Shown in pieces: positions 27,601-42,600 of a DNA stretch of 64,000 nucleotides. Numbering within the stretch: the stretch's first letter is position 1; every line of letters starts with the position of its first letter. The stretch is from Calliphora vicina (lineage: Eukaryota; Arthropoda; Insecta; Diptera; Calliphoridae), in the NCBI RefSeq assembly GCF_958450345.1, contig NC_088784.1, positions 70,271,747 to 70,335,746 of the forward strand, read 5' to 3'. The position numbers and the translations under genes are program-made. The notes under the pieces were generated by a model, which was not told where the DNA came from, made no database searches, and saw nothing but the letters and a program-made list of their open reading frames with translations.

Positions 27601-30600
27601 GAACTCTTATTGCGAATATGCCAGTGGAGGGTACTCTATTGACTTCACTCGATTTTATGAACTCGGGTGTCTCAACAGCTGTTAATAATACCACTATTGT
27701 ACAGAATGTACAATGTGAACCAGATCCCGAGTTGTCCGGAGGAGCTGAGGCTGATGATGAGGATACCGATGATGTGTTTGCCAATTTGGATGCATTCGAT
27801 ATGTTGGTAGAATTTCCCGAATTGGATTTGGATGATAAGCAAGCTCTTACAAACACTGCTCTCGAACAAGCTGTCTCGGGAGTGGCAACAAATGAAGCTT
27901 TAAGTATAAATTCATCATGTCAAAATTTACATCAACTTTCCCAGTATGACAATGGTTCAACAACGTCTGCTTTGAGTTGTGACAAAAAGGTATTGAAAAT
28001 ATGTGATTTCAGTCCAGACTGGTCTTATCCAGAGGGTGGTGTAAAAGTTTTAGTAGCCGGTCCTTGGTCTGTCGATGCCCACTACACAGTATTGTTTGAT
28101 TCACATCCGGTACCCACAGTTCTGGTGCAAGAGGGTGTCTTGCGCTGCTATTGCCCCTCCCATGAAGTGGGTTATGCCACTTTGCAGGTATCATGTGATG
28201 GTTTTGTCATATCGGACTCTGTCATGTTCGAATATAAAATGATGACTTGTCAGGAGGCACCCTTTGATGCCAACACCAATGATTGTCTTTACAAGTTTTC
28301 TCTATACAATCGTCTTACTACCATCGAGGAAACTATGCAAACTAAAGGTGAAGCTGTAACCGTTACAGCCTCTCAGCAAATATTTTCGCTGCAGGGCAAC
28401 CTCGAAGAGAAACTGGTGAGTTATTGTCATCAATTGACGAAAATGTCTTGGCAGAGCAGTGGCTCCAGTAGTAGCAACTGGAATTCGGGCTACAAAGGCA
28501 TGACTCTTTTGCATTTAGCTGCAGCATTGGGTTACAATAAACTAGTGTGTGCTCTTCTAAACTGGCGTAGCGAAAATCCCCACATTATTTTGGAAACAGA
28601 AATAGATGCTTTCAGCCAGGACTCACATGGCTATACGCCATTGGTAAGAGTTTAAATAAACTAATATGAAATAAAATAAATTGTAAATTCTTCTTTAGAC
28701 CTGGGCCTGTTCTCGCGGACATTTGGATACCGCCGTCTTGTTGTATAAATGGAATCAAAATGCTTTAAAGATTAAAAATCATGCTCAACAAACTCCTTTA
28801 GATGTGGCTGATAATAAGGGGTAACTTCATACTTTAAACTATTTAAACTATTTAAATATTTTTAATCTTTATATGTTTTTAGTCACAAAAATATTGTTGC
28901 GGAAATTTATCGTTTGGAACATGAACGCCAGCGCAAACAAAATAGAGGCTCTTTAACTAGTTTGTCCATCAATCTTAATAAATATTCAGTAAGTTATCAG
29001 CCACTCAAATAATTTAGATATTTTGAATTTATTTGCGAATAATTTGTTTATTTTACAGCTAAGCAACGATGACGGCGATGATCATCCATCATTTGCCATA
29101 TACGAATCTACAGATTCACAACGCAGTCATGATGGTGTATTTTTGAGGCCAGTTGCTGTAACAAGGTAATTTGGATTATTCTTAAATCAATAGGACTTTT
29201 ATTTCCACTATATACTTATTCATACGGTTTGCATAATATAAAGAATAACAGACATGATTTTTTTGTGGCAAACATGTTGCTTATTTTCAGTTATTTGCGT
29301 TTTTTATTTTTCGATCAGTGTATGAGAATAGAAATCAAGAAATCTTACTGAAATTGTCAATAGAACCGCAGCAGTATTGAAATTTTTGTTTTTAAATTAC
29401 TGAATGAGGAAAATGTAAATTGGAGGTAGTGGAAAGTTTTGGAAATTAAGAATTAAAAGATGATCATGTGAATGTCGTCGAGTCGGACGAGAATAATGAC
29501 GATTCCCTTAAATATCTATTTCGTTGAATTTCTTTTTGACATATGCTGAATATAATTGAAGTGGCGAAATCGATGCAGAGAAACGATGAGTGACTACGTT
29601 GCCAATTTATAGCTTTTCAATAACCCATTTCTGTCAGTCAGAGCTTTTGTGAATAGATATATTTTCTATACAGATATGCAGTTGCGTCTTTTAAGTCCAC
29701 TTCAAGGTTGTGACTAGTATTCAGCATTTTCATTTTGAATTTCTCGGCTAATTGATGCCTGCTCAACAGGCATCTGTCAGTTGACTCCTGTCATTTTGTG
29801 GTTGACATCCACTGATAGCTGAATTTCGTCTGCTCATTAGGCATTATTATTTGCGGAGAAACCCATCACTCAAATAATGGCTAAGCTTAATATATACTAC
29901 TATTGGAACTCTGCACTATCAATTTCAATGCAAAAAAGTGGTTTACTGACTTTCATTGTGGCCGTAGATGCACGGATGATGCCGAACGTTCTGGACGCCC
30001 AGTTGAGGTTACTACACCTGAAACAATTGTACAAAATCACGATATGGTGTTGGACGATCGGATATTCAAAGTGCGAGCTATTGTCGAAGCCATAAGCCAT
30101 AAGCGGGTAAACTAAATGGTACACACCTGTGAAGTTTCCATGTCAAAAATCCATGAAATAGACCACGAAATGCTCCCTCTTCCGCGCTATTCACCGGATT
30201 TAGCCGCGAGTGACTATTTATTATTTCCAAACCTGAATAAATGGTTTGGCGAAAAGAGATTTATCTCCAATGATGAAATCATCGCATAAAAAATATAAAT
30301 ATGTATGACCTCAAGAAATCTTATATTTTGGAAGGGATACAAAAATTGGAGAAACGTTGGACAAAGTGCATAGAACTCAAAACAGACTATATTAAAAAAT
30401 AAATAATTTTTATCTCGTAGTTAGCATCATTTGGCGTTGTCTTCCAAGTACGGCATTTATATTGTTCCCTGCGACAGTGGAATTGATGTCTCTATATATG
30501 TATACACTCGTCGTACATACGTGAGGCTGTCAATTGGGAGTGTCCAACTAACTGTGTGATGTAGATGTTAGCATGAATCATCCGCTTACATCCCAGAAGG

Positions 30601-33600
30601 AACAGATGTGTCTTAAATTTAATGTGGGTACCTGCCGCATAGGCCTAAACCGCGCGGTGGTCTTAACACCAGATAGAAACAATGCGTCTATCTCCGCCAT
30701 TGAGTGAGTCGCAAGGAACACTCAGTTGGCAAATTCTTGTACATTGACTGCACAGATCAAAGCATAAACCCCTTGCTCGAGAGCTCGGCTATCTAACCGC
30801 TGCCATCCGTAGCTAGCTAATCAACTAACAAGCCCAGGACAATTATCAAAGCAGCAACGTCCGGCCTGGTAATCAAGTCCGATGTATGGTTTTTGAGTTC
30901 AAAAGTACCCAGTCGATAAAAGTCAAAGTGAGCGTACTATAACACCCACTTTCGACCGAGAACCAAGTCCAACGACGTGTACACAACGACCGCTACTACC
31001 CCAATACGTTTCCTGAGCACAACACCAGTTGCTATCTGCTACTTTCAATGACTCTGCAACAGCACCTAGTTAGATACATTTGGTGTCCCGAAGTTTATCA
31101 CTAGCCCAAACGTCAGTGCTTTAACCAACGATATTCTTCCCGCTTTGGGTTTTAACCACAGCCACCACGTGCTCACCGAGGTGACCTCACCAATGATCCT
31201 ACAATAAGTGCTGGGGCCATAGGATCCCCGTGGCACTAGATAAGACTTTAGTCTGCTGTGAATGTAATAAATTAAATTCTTACCAGGAATGAGGTCCGTA
31301 AACCTCGGAGTCTCGGTTTCGCTCCATATTTCCCCTCGAGGCAGAACATCAAGGTGTGGAGCGTCACCAAGATGCATATCCGTGCCCCAAGGGGGTCCAG
31401 AAGGTACAGTTGCATCAATATGAAGTTGGGTTCCCTGACCGGTAGGACCTTTCTTTACTCATGAAGATGATACTAGAAGGTTATTTGAAGGTAGCCAAGG
31501 GCTGACATACTAATCGTTCTGTATGTAAATAATAAGGTGCTGTCGCCTGAAGCTTTCAGTATCTTGTTCAATTTCTGCGTGATTGCAAAATGTGTACTAA
31601 GGAGGTAAACGGCAATTGTATACAAATTGTTGAGATAACCATAGGACCATTGTTATTCATTCGTTAATATACTCAGCAGTGCATAACTCTGGTCTGTTCC
31701 AATATTTGAGACTGTCAACTTCAAAATCATTCAATACATTTTTAAAGCTATTTTGTAATGGATTTGAATTTAAGAAAATTTATTCTATGAAGAATGAATT
31801 GAATACATTTGAAATACAATGGTATTAAGCCTATGAATTAATTCATAATGAATTCATTAACGGAATGGTTAAGAGATAAAATTTATTTTGATATTCAAAT
31901 GGGGAAAAATACGAATAATTTATTTCCTCGCAATCCATGTACAACAACCAAAAGTCTGTGTTCTCACGTCAATTGGATCGCTATATTTTGAATTATGTAC
32001 AGTACACTCGGGATAATATGAACTAATTAAAACCTGGCCAGTTCACTTTTGCAAGATTGTTTATATTTGCGAATGGCATCTAATTCCCATCTACAAACAT
32101 TTTTCCCATAAAAATAAAAGTTTCACGTTAAATTTATATTTAAAAAAATGAATATGGAATTCCAGCTGAATGTTTGAACTAACTAAAACGTGTATGTTAG
32201 AAATTTTGATTGACAGCTGAAGACAATTTAAAAGCAAATAGCTAAGGATATACCAAAATTATTATGCAGTTGAATTAGAATAATTTAGATGTAAATAGAC
32301 AAAATCCGTTAAAAAAAAAACAAAAATAAGCTGTTCATATTTAAAAGCCTTGGACTAAGTTCATATTTTAGAGTAGCCAATGGACGTAAAAAAGTGTTCA
32401 TATTTTAAGGTGTTCATATTATCGCGAGTGCATTGTATATTGTTTCATTCCTCTCTACGAGTAACTGCCGTTAACATCAACTTCGATCCAATCCATTTTT
32501 CTCTCAATATTATTAAAATTACTTTAACAGAATTTTTAATTATAACTAAATTAATTAACAAATTTTTAATCATTATTATTATTATTTTCAGCAATCAAAG
32601 TCCCCCAAATAGCAGTCGTTTTTCAAAAAGGTCATCCATTGATAGTGGTATTAGCATGGACATTAGAACCAAACCCATGAAATCATTTAAAGACATAACA
32701 CGATTGCATAGGTAAGAAATCTCATTTACTACACTATGATAAAAAACATGTTATTATTTTATTCTATAATATAATTATTTATTATTACTTCAATTCCCCT
32801 ACAGTCTTGATGCACATGACAATTTTAACAGCTCCATTGAGTCACCACTGGATACAATAGGTACCACAGCAAATACCACGAATTCTCTACTTTCACCTCT
32901 AAGAAAAATGGATTTTGCCTTGTGTAAGTGTAATAAAAATTAAATACCATAAAATTATTTAAATTTTCTTATCCCTTTCCCCATTTTTCAATCACTGCAT
33001 TTTTACACTCCTAATTTATTTTTTTTTTTAATTTTTTTTGTTTCTTTGATTTCCCAAAAAATATATATATTTAATTTATTTTAATTTTCTGTTCATTTGA
33101 TATAATTTGTTTGTTTTTACTTCTAAAACCAAAAAAAAAACTGTGTGTTTCAAAATTATTAACAAAATTAGGCGAAGTATCAACTGGTGATTCAAGTCCT
33201 TTGCCAGACAAAAATAACGATGATGATACATCGACGATTGATAATGACGATTGTAATGACGATGTAACTATACCAAATAAGAATATTGATGCTGTTGTAG
33301 GTCAGTTAAATAGAAGTCATTCAAAATCTACTACTTCTACCACTACTACTACTACTAATAATAATAACTAATATTATGGATTAACTAAACAAAAAAAAAG
33401 TATCCTTGATATTTTGTACATTTTTGACATATACTACCATACATAAACACTCATGTGTAAACATTTGTGTTTCCTTCTTATATTTATTTGTAAAATTGTG
33501 TGCTTTTAATTTGAGATACTAACACTTACACATTAATACATATATATACACACACACATCCACCCAATAATAATACAATCTGTGTACTCACATGCAATCA

Positions 33601-36600
33601 TAAATTACTAACTAACATTTGTGTCATTGAAGTTGATTTATAAATATTTTTGTTTAAACAAAGGCAAATATGTATTGAATGCACAGAGATTTTTTGAAAT
33701 ATTAATATTATATTGAACATTAAGATAGCCCCAAATGTATGGAGAAAAAAATCCAGGTTTATCTCAAAGAGAAAATTAAATTGTCATCCAATCCAATTCT
33801 AAATTTCTGATCTCAACAGATTGAGATGTCGAATAGTCTGTGCTGATATCATCGTACTGAATGTTTGTAAATAGTGATGAATGTCCGATTCCCTGATTCT
33901 GGGCTGACCAATTTTCCACTATCTAATCCGAGTCATTAAGGCAGATTAGATACATACACATATGCCCATCTCGGCATGTTGTGCGCTCTTGAGGAAATGT
34001 TCTTTCCAGTTTAACGGAAGCCTATATGCCGTGGATGGCTAAGCTAAGAAACTAGTTTCCTCTATGTAATTTCTTAGTACATTCCAATCAGAATTCCTAC
34101 GATGTTCCAGGTCTGGAATGAATAAATCTGCATGGTTTCGATTCAACATTTTCCTAAACAAATTGATACTATCAAAGCCCTCAATTTCCTATAAATAGTC
34201 TTTTAAGTACTCTAAGATCGCTTTGGATAGCAGCAGCTGAGATTTACCCCTGGACTGAGTAATAAACTCTTAGTTGGCAAGCGAATTCTAATTCAACCCC
34301 AGAACAAATCCTCCCTTCAATATAACCACTCACAAATCGAAAGGTCTTATACATAAATGCGCTTCTCTTCCCTTTGTTGACCAAACAATCCAGGCACTCA
34401 ACAAATGATCACAAAGTTCCTTCAGAGATTTTTCAACAAACTAAAACTTCGCAGCCTTTTAGGTTCTCTCCAGAGTCATTGGCGGCAATCGAACTCGCAA
34501 CCTTGAGACTTATAGTCCAGCAGAATATCATCTAGTATTTTTGGGCTACCTTAACGCAGTCCTCATAAGACGATAAGGACCTAAGTGCAGCCTGGATACC
34601 CAACATCACAAAAATCCTAAAACCCCTCAATATCCACTTCAAACACTCAAAAACATTAATAAGGAAGGAGTAAATCTCCGCCTAGAAGATTGATGGATAG
34701 GGGCCTTATATAACAAACCGTATCATGCCAGCAACTAATCTCTAGTCACTCCTACAGGTCTTCTGCTTTATCAATATATGTAATGGTGTAATGAACAAGA
34801 TGGCTCCTAGATCATAAATGGTACAGGTCCGCATTGCCTTTTAAACGTTTAATAATACTTAATATCCTCAGTGCAAGATATAAAGCCGCGTTTTATCAAC
34901 TACTTGTTTATATTTTAGAGATTTTCTTTGATTTTGGTGTCCGCTTTTCAAAGGAAAGTTCAACTACATTACGTTTTTGTTGGCCCGATTCAAGAACTTC
35001 TAAGACTCTACAGAAGTATTTCCACAATTTTGCCCAGGACTTCCGTTTGAATAAGATTCAGCTCGTCATCAGACCATAACAATTTCGAAAAGTCGGGTGA
35101 TTTGACCCTAAGACGTACTACGTATTATACGAGATAGTTTCTGTATTATATACACTTTTCTTCTTTAATTTGCCAACTACTTTTGCACCTGCTGTCCTTT
35201 TAGAGTTGTTCAAAGTTGCCGCTGTTTACCTTCCAGCACAACCGAAGTCATCACAGTATTCTCCAAATTCGTAGGAAACTGTCCACTGCCACCACAAATA
35301 CTCTCCTGGATAAGGGCTAGGGATTAAAATTTTTGGTGACGAGTAGTACAGACCTTGCTCTGTAAAATTAACCACCGTTTATAATCTAAAGGATTCAGAT
35401 CTGGACTACCAGAAGGCCAATATCATCAGTAGGAATAAAATTGGGTAATTTCTTTTTAACCAGGTTTTTGTTCCTTATCCCATCACATGCAACTACTCTC
35501 CATAACATCACAGAAGCAGGGTGTACTCTAGGAACTCTTCCGATGGTTGTTGTGATTAAGTGGCATAAACTCTGTGAAAATTTTCTCCTATGAGCGGTAC
35601 TTGCGCACTTACGAAGCAGCTTTTGATTTTTGCTTCAGTGCCGTCTCCGTTATGCCTCTTGAAAACCCGAAGTCTAAATTCATATTTAATGATGAGATTC
35701 CCTTGATACATTGATTTCCTGCGAAATGGTTTTCTGCTGCTGGAGTGAATTTTTTCGATCTTGATTTATACAGCATTAGCTCTGGGAACGACAAAATATA
35801 TAACCACTCCTCCAGTGTCTTTCAACAATTTAACATCACGATACACATACCGTGTAACTCTAGGATATGAGGTTCCATGGGCAGCCACTCGTCAAGCAGC
35901 TCATTTGGGTCCATTCAAAACTAATGCCATTGTGATACTCAAGGGGTAAACAGCAGGGTCTTTATAATACTTCCGTTGTCTCCGAGTTAAACCAACGTGA
36001 TTCCCTGATGAAGGAGTAGATTCGTCTAAGATTTGCCGCGCCAATGAGGAGACTGTGTCCCACCTATTCTGCCAATGACCAGCTCCTCGGAATCTGTCAG
36101 AGCCGGGCATTGGCAGAATAACTGGGATACAGTCTCCTCCTCATATTCGATATGACAGCTGTAGAAGTCATACACCCAATAAATTGACGCTTGAACGCTG
36201 CTAACTAATTATCCAAATTTACTTTGAAAATCAGTCATTGATTCGCGCAACTTATCGACGAATGTTTTATCCCAAAATTGTGTCAGGAAAAAATTGTGTT
36301 AAGCGATGAAGCGAATTTTTTGTTAAAAAACTAAATTGCCTCTTATGGAGTGAGACAAATTCACAATAGACCCTACAGACTGCATTACATCCAGAAAAAT
36401 TAACAGTTTGGTGCGGTTTATACGCTAGTGGCATCAAATTAAGCCGGAGCTCTCGTTATGGTCAATGGATATCGGTTCTGCACCATGATCAATGATTTTT
36501 TTGTTTGAAAATATGAATATGGCGATAAGTGTCATACGGCTACCGCAACGATCCATTTATTAAAATCCAAATTTGGCGATGACTTGATTTAGAGAAATGG

Positions 36601-39600
36601 ACCTGTCAATTGGTCTTCAGTGAATTATACTGATTTCTCTACTGGAGTGGTGTACTTTATCAAATTAATCGTTCCTTTACTTGGACGGTGAAGAGTAGGG
36701 TTGACCAATATTCGAGTTTTATCTTAATCGAATAAAAGTTCCCATTTTTTTTATTATTATTTGAGTGATCGATTCATTTTTAAAATTTCCTCGATTATTA
36801 GAACGAATAATGAGTAAAAATATTATAATGCACAGTCCGTACTGTAGGGCCAGTATTCTAGAATGTGTCCCAATTATACAGTGTCCTGTATAATTGGGTC
36901 CTACTCCTAATTAGCTCACGACGGAATTCCATAAGTAGATTCGTCGTGCTGGCATCATATACAGGTCAGGTCGACCTCGTTGTAGCACAGGATGGTTCAT
37001 TGGTCCACCTGTTTTGTGCAATCTCATATAGTTTCTGCCATCTTACATTTAACATTTAAATGCAGGTCGATCGCCGCCTAATTCATCATAGCAACCCTTT
37101 TAACCAATTCATCTGCTATACAACTACCCTGATTTCCATCGTGTCACACTATCTCATTTATGGATACCCAGCAATCCTAGGTTAACCCAGATGTCGTAAA
37201 AAATATGAGGATGTCGCTATTCCGTCAACGGCAGCCTTGCTATCAGTAAATATACATATATCACCAGATATTGGATAATACCTCAGTACAGAAGTTAGGT
37301 AACCTTAAGTAGGATTTTATCCCAAAGATCTCAATATAGAAACCTCCACCGACCCAATTGCCCCTTTTAATGCCGTCAGTATATAACCTTTTGACATTGT
37401 CAGGGCTATATGCAAGCCAAAATCTTTTAATGTGATGACGCGTGTATGATTAGTACATTTTTTAGTAGTGCCAATAAAAACTGTACCAGAACTTTTGAAA
37501 GTACTAAATAATTAAATAATAGTTTCAGAAATTCCATTTCAAATGATTTCTTAAAATCACTGTGCATTATTTCAAAAAATCGATTCAAACATACTACATA
37601 TTGCAATAAATACTGATCCCAGCAAAAAAAGTGAGGAAGAAGATGCAGAATTTTCACAACAAATAGCATGCTTGATGTACTTCCAATTTTGGTGAAAAAG
37701 CTATGAATTTTACATTAGCTTGTCATTGGAGGGATGTTGTTCATTTTTGACAACTTGTTACTTAATAAATTCGATGCTTTCGATGCGATTAAATTTCGAT
37801 TTTAAGGTGTTATTTTAATGTAGGTAGTGGATACCTATATTTTTTGGCATCTTGGATGGAAATATAAATAATAGAAAAAAAGTGATGTAATTGAGCATTT
37901 ATGAATTGATTTTAATGTAGTTATAAAATTTATGAAACAATGGTTGATTAATTTTAATGATTAAAAAATGTAAAAATTGTTTGTATACCAATTTTTACAG
38001 GTTTTAATAAATTTTAAAAAATTCAAAAAATGTAGGAAACAATTACATCAACGAAATATTTATAATTCAGTGTCAAATACCCATATTTAAAATCACATCT
38101 TCAGAGGTAGAAAAGATTCATTTGCAACTTTAGATGTGATTAAAATGTCATATGTAAAGATGCACTTCCATTATTTTTTGCTGGGGATGTTTTAGCTAAT
38201 AAGAAATATATTTTTGTTTAAGGGAAACAAAATCATATGGATATTCGTTGATGATTGTATAATAAATATTTAAAATTAAAATTTAATATAATAATTATTT
38301 GTGTTGTATGATTAAATTTGTTTTTGATGTGATTTTTATTGTTAATTTCTGTTAAAAACTTTAAATGGATTATTTTATTTTTAGTTTCAGTCATAATGCA
38401 TTCAATACTGAGAGTTGTGTTATTGTCATTAAATTACATTCATTACAAACATATTTGCAAAAATAGATTGACGTGTAAATATATTCAAATAAAATTACAG
38501 CTGTTTCGTATAAACTCGTATAATCAAATGTCTAAATAATAGTCGTTAATAAATACTTGCTACATACCACATAAATATTGATGTCTGTCTATTCGTTGTT
38601 ATTTAAACGTTCATTTTGAATTTTTAGTTTTTGTGTTGTAAACCAAAAAAAAAAACATGCTTAGATGAGTTTTTCCTTTTTAATTTCAATTTTTGATGGA
38701 GTCTAATTCATTTCATTATTATTCAAATTGTTTAATTAATTGAAATAATAATAATAATAATGAATTTATTAGACACCATACCAGCAGCTTGTTTTCATGT
38801 AAAATACATTTTAGTCCTAACATTTTCATTACAAACTATTTATAATTAATACTTTACTAATTATGTACAAAAGCGTCTTTCTTTATTATATTAAAAACAT
38901 TGATGTAGTTTTCATGTTACTAATTTTGTGTATTTTTGATGTTTAAAATTGTAAAATTGTTGTTGAACTTTAATTGAAAATTAATTAAATAATTTGATTT
39001 TGAAATATTTTTCTTAAACATTTTTAGGGGATTCTGATGCTAAAGTTTTAACATTAGCTGAACATATCATAGCTGCTATGCCAGAACGTATAAAGGTAAA
39101 ATTTGTCGAAATACTTCATTTGAATCTCTTATTTAATTTATTTTCTTTTGTTTTACTTTAGAATGAGGCTGATGAAATGATGGTCTTGGGTAGTCCCATG
39201 ACAGAACCCTTAAACACCGAATCGACGGGTTTGAATGATAGTTTTATGGATCCCCTATTGGATTCATTGCCCAATGCTCATTTCGATAATGAATTTAATT
39301 TTGATTTCAATGATCACAATTATCGTTACCATGAAGTCAGCACACCTTGCTCAAGTCTAAGTCCTGCCAGTTCGGGACCTTTACAATCGCCCGCTAGTTA
39401 TTCTATATTGGGTCATGATCCTTCTGTCTCTTCACCCAGTCCTCCACCATCGACCAAACAATTGACAGAATTTTTGCATGCCTCTAGCAATACCCAGTAT
39501 CCGTTTGAGGCTGATTTTTCAAAGTTGACTTTGACAGGTAATATTGAAATGAAATGAAACAATCCAAAATCTACTATTCAAATTTTTCTTACAGACACCG

Positions 39601-42600
39601 AACAACGCGAACTATATGAGGCTGCTAAATGCATTCAAAAAGCCTATCGTTCCTACAAGGGACGTCAAAAGCTCGAAGAGCAAAACAAAGAACGCACAGC
39701 TGCAATTGTTATACAAAACTACTACAGACGCTACAAACAATTTGCCTACTATCGTCAAATGACCAATGCCGCTTTAGTCATACAACACGGTTATCGTTCG
39801 TATTGTCGCAATAAACGTTTTAAGAAATCTCAAACTTCCAATCATTTGACCGGCTCGGGTAGTTTGTCGGGTCTACATAACACCGACAGTCAGGACAGCA
39901 CGAATTCACAGTGTTTGTCTAGCTTTTTCGATAATTTCAATAAGCAGGACACTGAAAGTTCTCCGCAATCGTGTACAACACCTAAAGAAACTAGTCCATC
40001 GGGACCACTGAAGTGAGTAGTTGTCTGGCATTGTTTAAGGTAATATTAATAATATTAAACTTTTCATTACTTTTTTTAGACGTACTTATTCACAATCCAC
40101 GCAAAATCAAGCTGCCAGAAAGATTCAACAGTTTATGCGACAATCCCGTATTAAGTAAGTAGAATTTAATATATGTACAGATATTTTAAATAAGAATACG
40201 TATTAGGATTCCCGGGAATTTCTAGAAAATAATGGTGGTTTAAATTTGTTTATATCTATATTCTTTAATTTGAAATAGTTCTCAATCGAAACAGATTACC
40301 TATTTTTTCCAGATTATACTTAGTTGGACAGGTTTTGATTTTGTCATTGATTCAATTAACAATTGAGATTTTGTTTTAGGTCTAGACTAAGGCGTGTTTG
40401 TCAAAACATCCCAGCCACATCTTTCTAAATAGTTTTTAACAATATTCATGTCTGCAGCATATTCGGCCAATTATCGCTCCAAACGATTCAGTTGCATTCG
40501 GTACAGGTTCCCTTAATGTTCTGGCCAGATTTCAGCAACTCATAACTGATAGGACTCTTTTGCTCCCATCAAATACAGATAATTAACCTTAGCGCCATGG
40601 AAATTTGGCTATGGTGTCGATTCGGCTAGTTGGCCGGGCTTCACATACAATCTCTTACGCTTCGGGTTATCGTAATGGATTAGTTTTTTATCGCAACTAA
40701 TAATTTGGTCCTATCTATTATGAGCTATTGAAATCTGTCCACACCATCACAGGGAACCTGTACCCAACGCACGTGATTCGTTTGAAATTAACATTGGCCG
40801 AAAAACGTCTACAAAATGCGTCAGACATGAAACCGCAACATTCCATAATGACAACGCTCGGCTACATGTTGCAATACATGTTAAAAAGTATTTAGAATGA
40901 CTTTACAGTCCAGACCGTGCCCTGTTCGACTACTATTTGTTTCGATCGATGCAGAACGACCTCTCGGGTATACGTTTCACTTTGGAACAGGTTTTTCGAT
41001 AAAAAATTATTTTATTTTCCACTGAGCTCTATGCACTTTGCCCAACTTTTCTCCAATTTTTTTATGCCACCCAAAAAATAAGATCTCGACAAATCTTATT
41101 TTTCATTGTTGGAGTCAAATCTCTTCCCGTCGAGTCATTTCTTTAGGTTAGGTAACAAGTAATAGTTTAAATCCGGAGAGGATGCATTTCGTAGCCTAAT
41201 TCATGGATTTTTGCGTTAGCCATATTGCGGAAAGCTTTCTCATACCCATGTGATCATTCAAAATTGAAACCATTAGGCCATGTGAGATGCCTATGACTTG
41301 CACAATCTCTCGCATAATATTAAAGGAATTCCCGGGAATATTTTTTCGGGAATTTCTTCATAAGTTTTCTTCTAAAAGTTACAAAATTCAAATACTTTCG
41401 ATGGCCAAATTTGTTGCTAATTGAATTATTCTATTAAGGAGTGAGATCGAAAAATTCTTAACACACGTTTTTCATTACATTTTTTAACCCAAGTATTATT
41501 TGAATTTTTTTTTGATCAAGTTACCTTTGAAAAACATGTCAGTTATTATGTGTAATGTCAATTATATTAATTTTTTTGTTAATCTGATTAAAATGAGTGA
41601 CCAGAAAAAAGTGCGTACTGAAATTATTAAATATTTTCAACAAAACCCAACTTGGTCTTACAAAAAGTTGGCCAAGCATACAAAGGTCTGCCGTCAAACT
41701 GTTTCCAATGTTATTAAACAGTACCGGGAGAACTTGTCAGTTGATAGAAAACCTGGTTCAGGTAGAAGGAATGGTCCACATGATGTTTCTAAAGCCAAAA
41801 AAATAGAACGCATTTTCAAAAGAGCTCCCAACACATCCGGTAGGAAAGCAGCCCGGTTAGCTCAGTGCTCGGACTATTTGGTACGAAAAGTTAAAGCTAA
41901 TGCAGGTTTAAAAACATACAAGGCTCAAAAAGTTCCTGACAGGAACGCTACTAAAAATTTAGAGGCCAAAAACAGAGCACGGAAATTGAAGTCAAGTTTT
42001 ATAAAAAAATATTCTTGCTGCATAATGGATGACGAAACGTATGTTCTGGCAGATTTTTCGCAACTTCCAGGTCAAAAATTTTATGTTGCTGATGCTCGAG
42101 GGAATGTTGAAGAAAAGTTTAGGACCCAAAAGCAGACAAAATTTCCCAGAAAGTTCTTGGTATGGCAAGCAATATGCAGTTGCGGCAAAAGAAGCCACTC
42201 ATTTGTTACAACGGGCTCTATAAATACCGAAATTTACATCAAGGAATGTTTACAAAAAAGGCTGCTTCCATTCATAAGACTTCATAATGTGTCCACTTAT
42301 TTTTGGCCTGACTTGGCATCCGGTCACTATGGCAAACAAGCCCTTGAGTGGTACAAGAACAATAATGTGGTATTTGTACCAAGAGAGGCAAATCCTCCAA
42401 ACTGCCCGGAGCTAAGGCCAGTGGAGAGATATTGGGCTCTTGTTAAAAGAGAATTGAAGAGTACAAAAAAGGTGTCCAAAAGTGTGGTAGATTTTAAACG
42501 GAGATGGACTACATGTTCGAGCAAAGTGACAGAAAGCACTATAAAAACGTTAATGGAAGGGTTTCCGAAAAAGGTTCAAAATTTCATCACTAGTGATTAA

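Noticed and set aside
41500..41592. Upstream in-frame Met of the transposase as the start codon
   Set aside because: The 31 extra residues are Phe/Asn-rich with no domain and lie close to the terminal repeat; MSDQKK fits the usual compact N-terminus better, although the longer form cannot be excluded.
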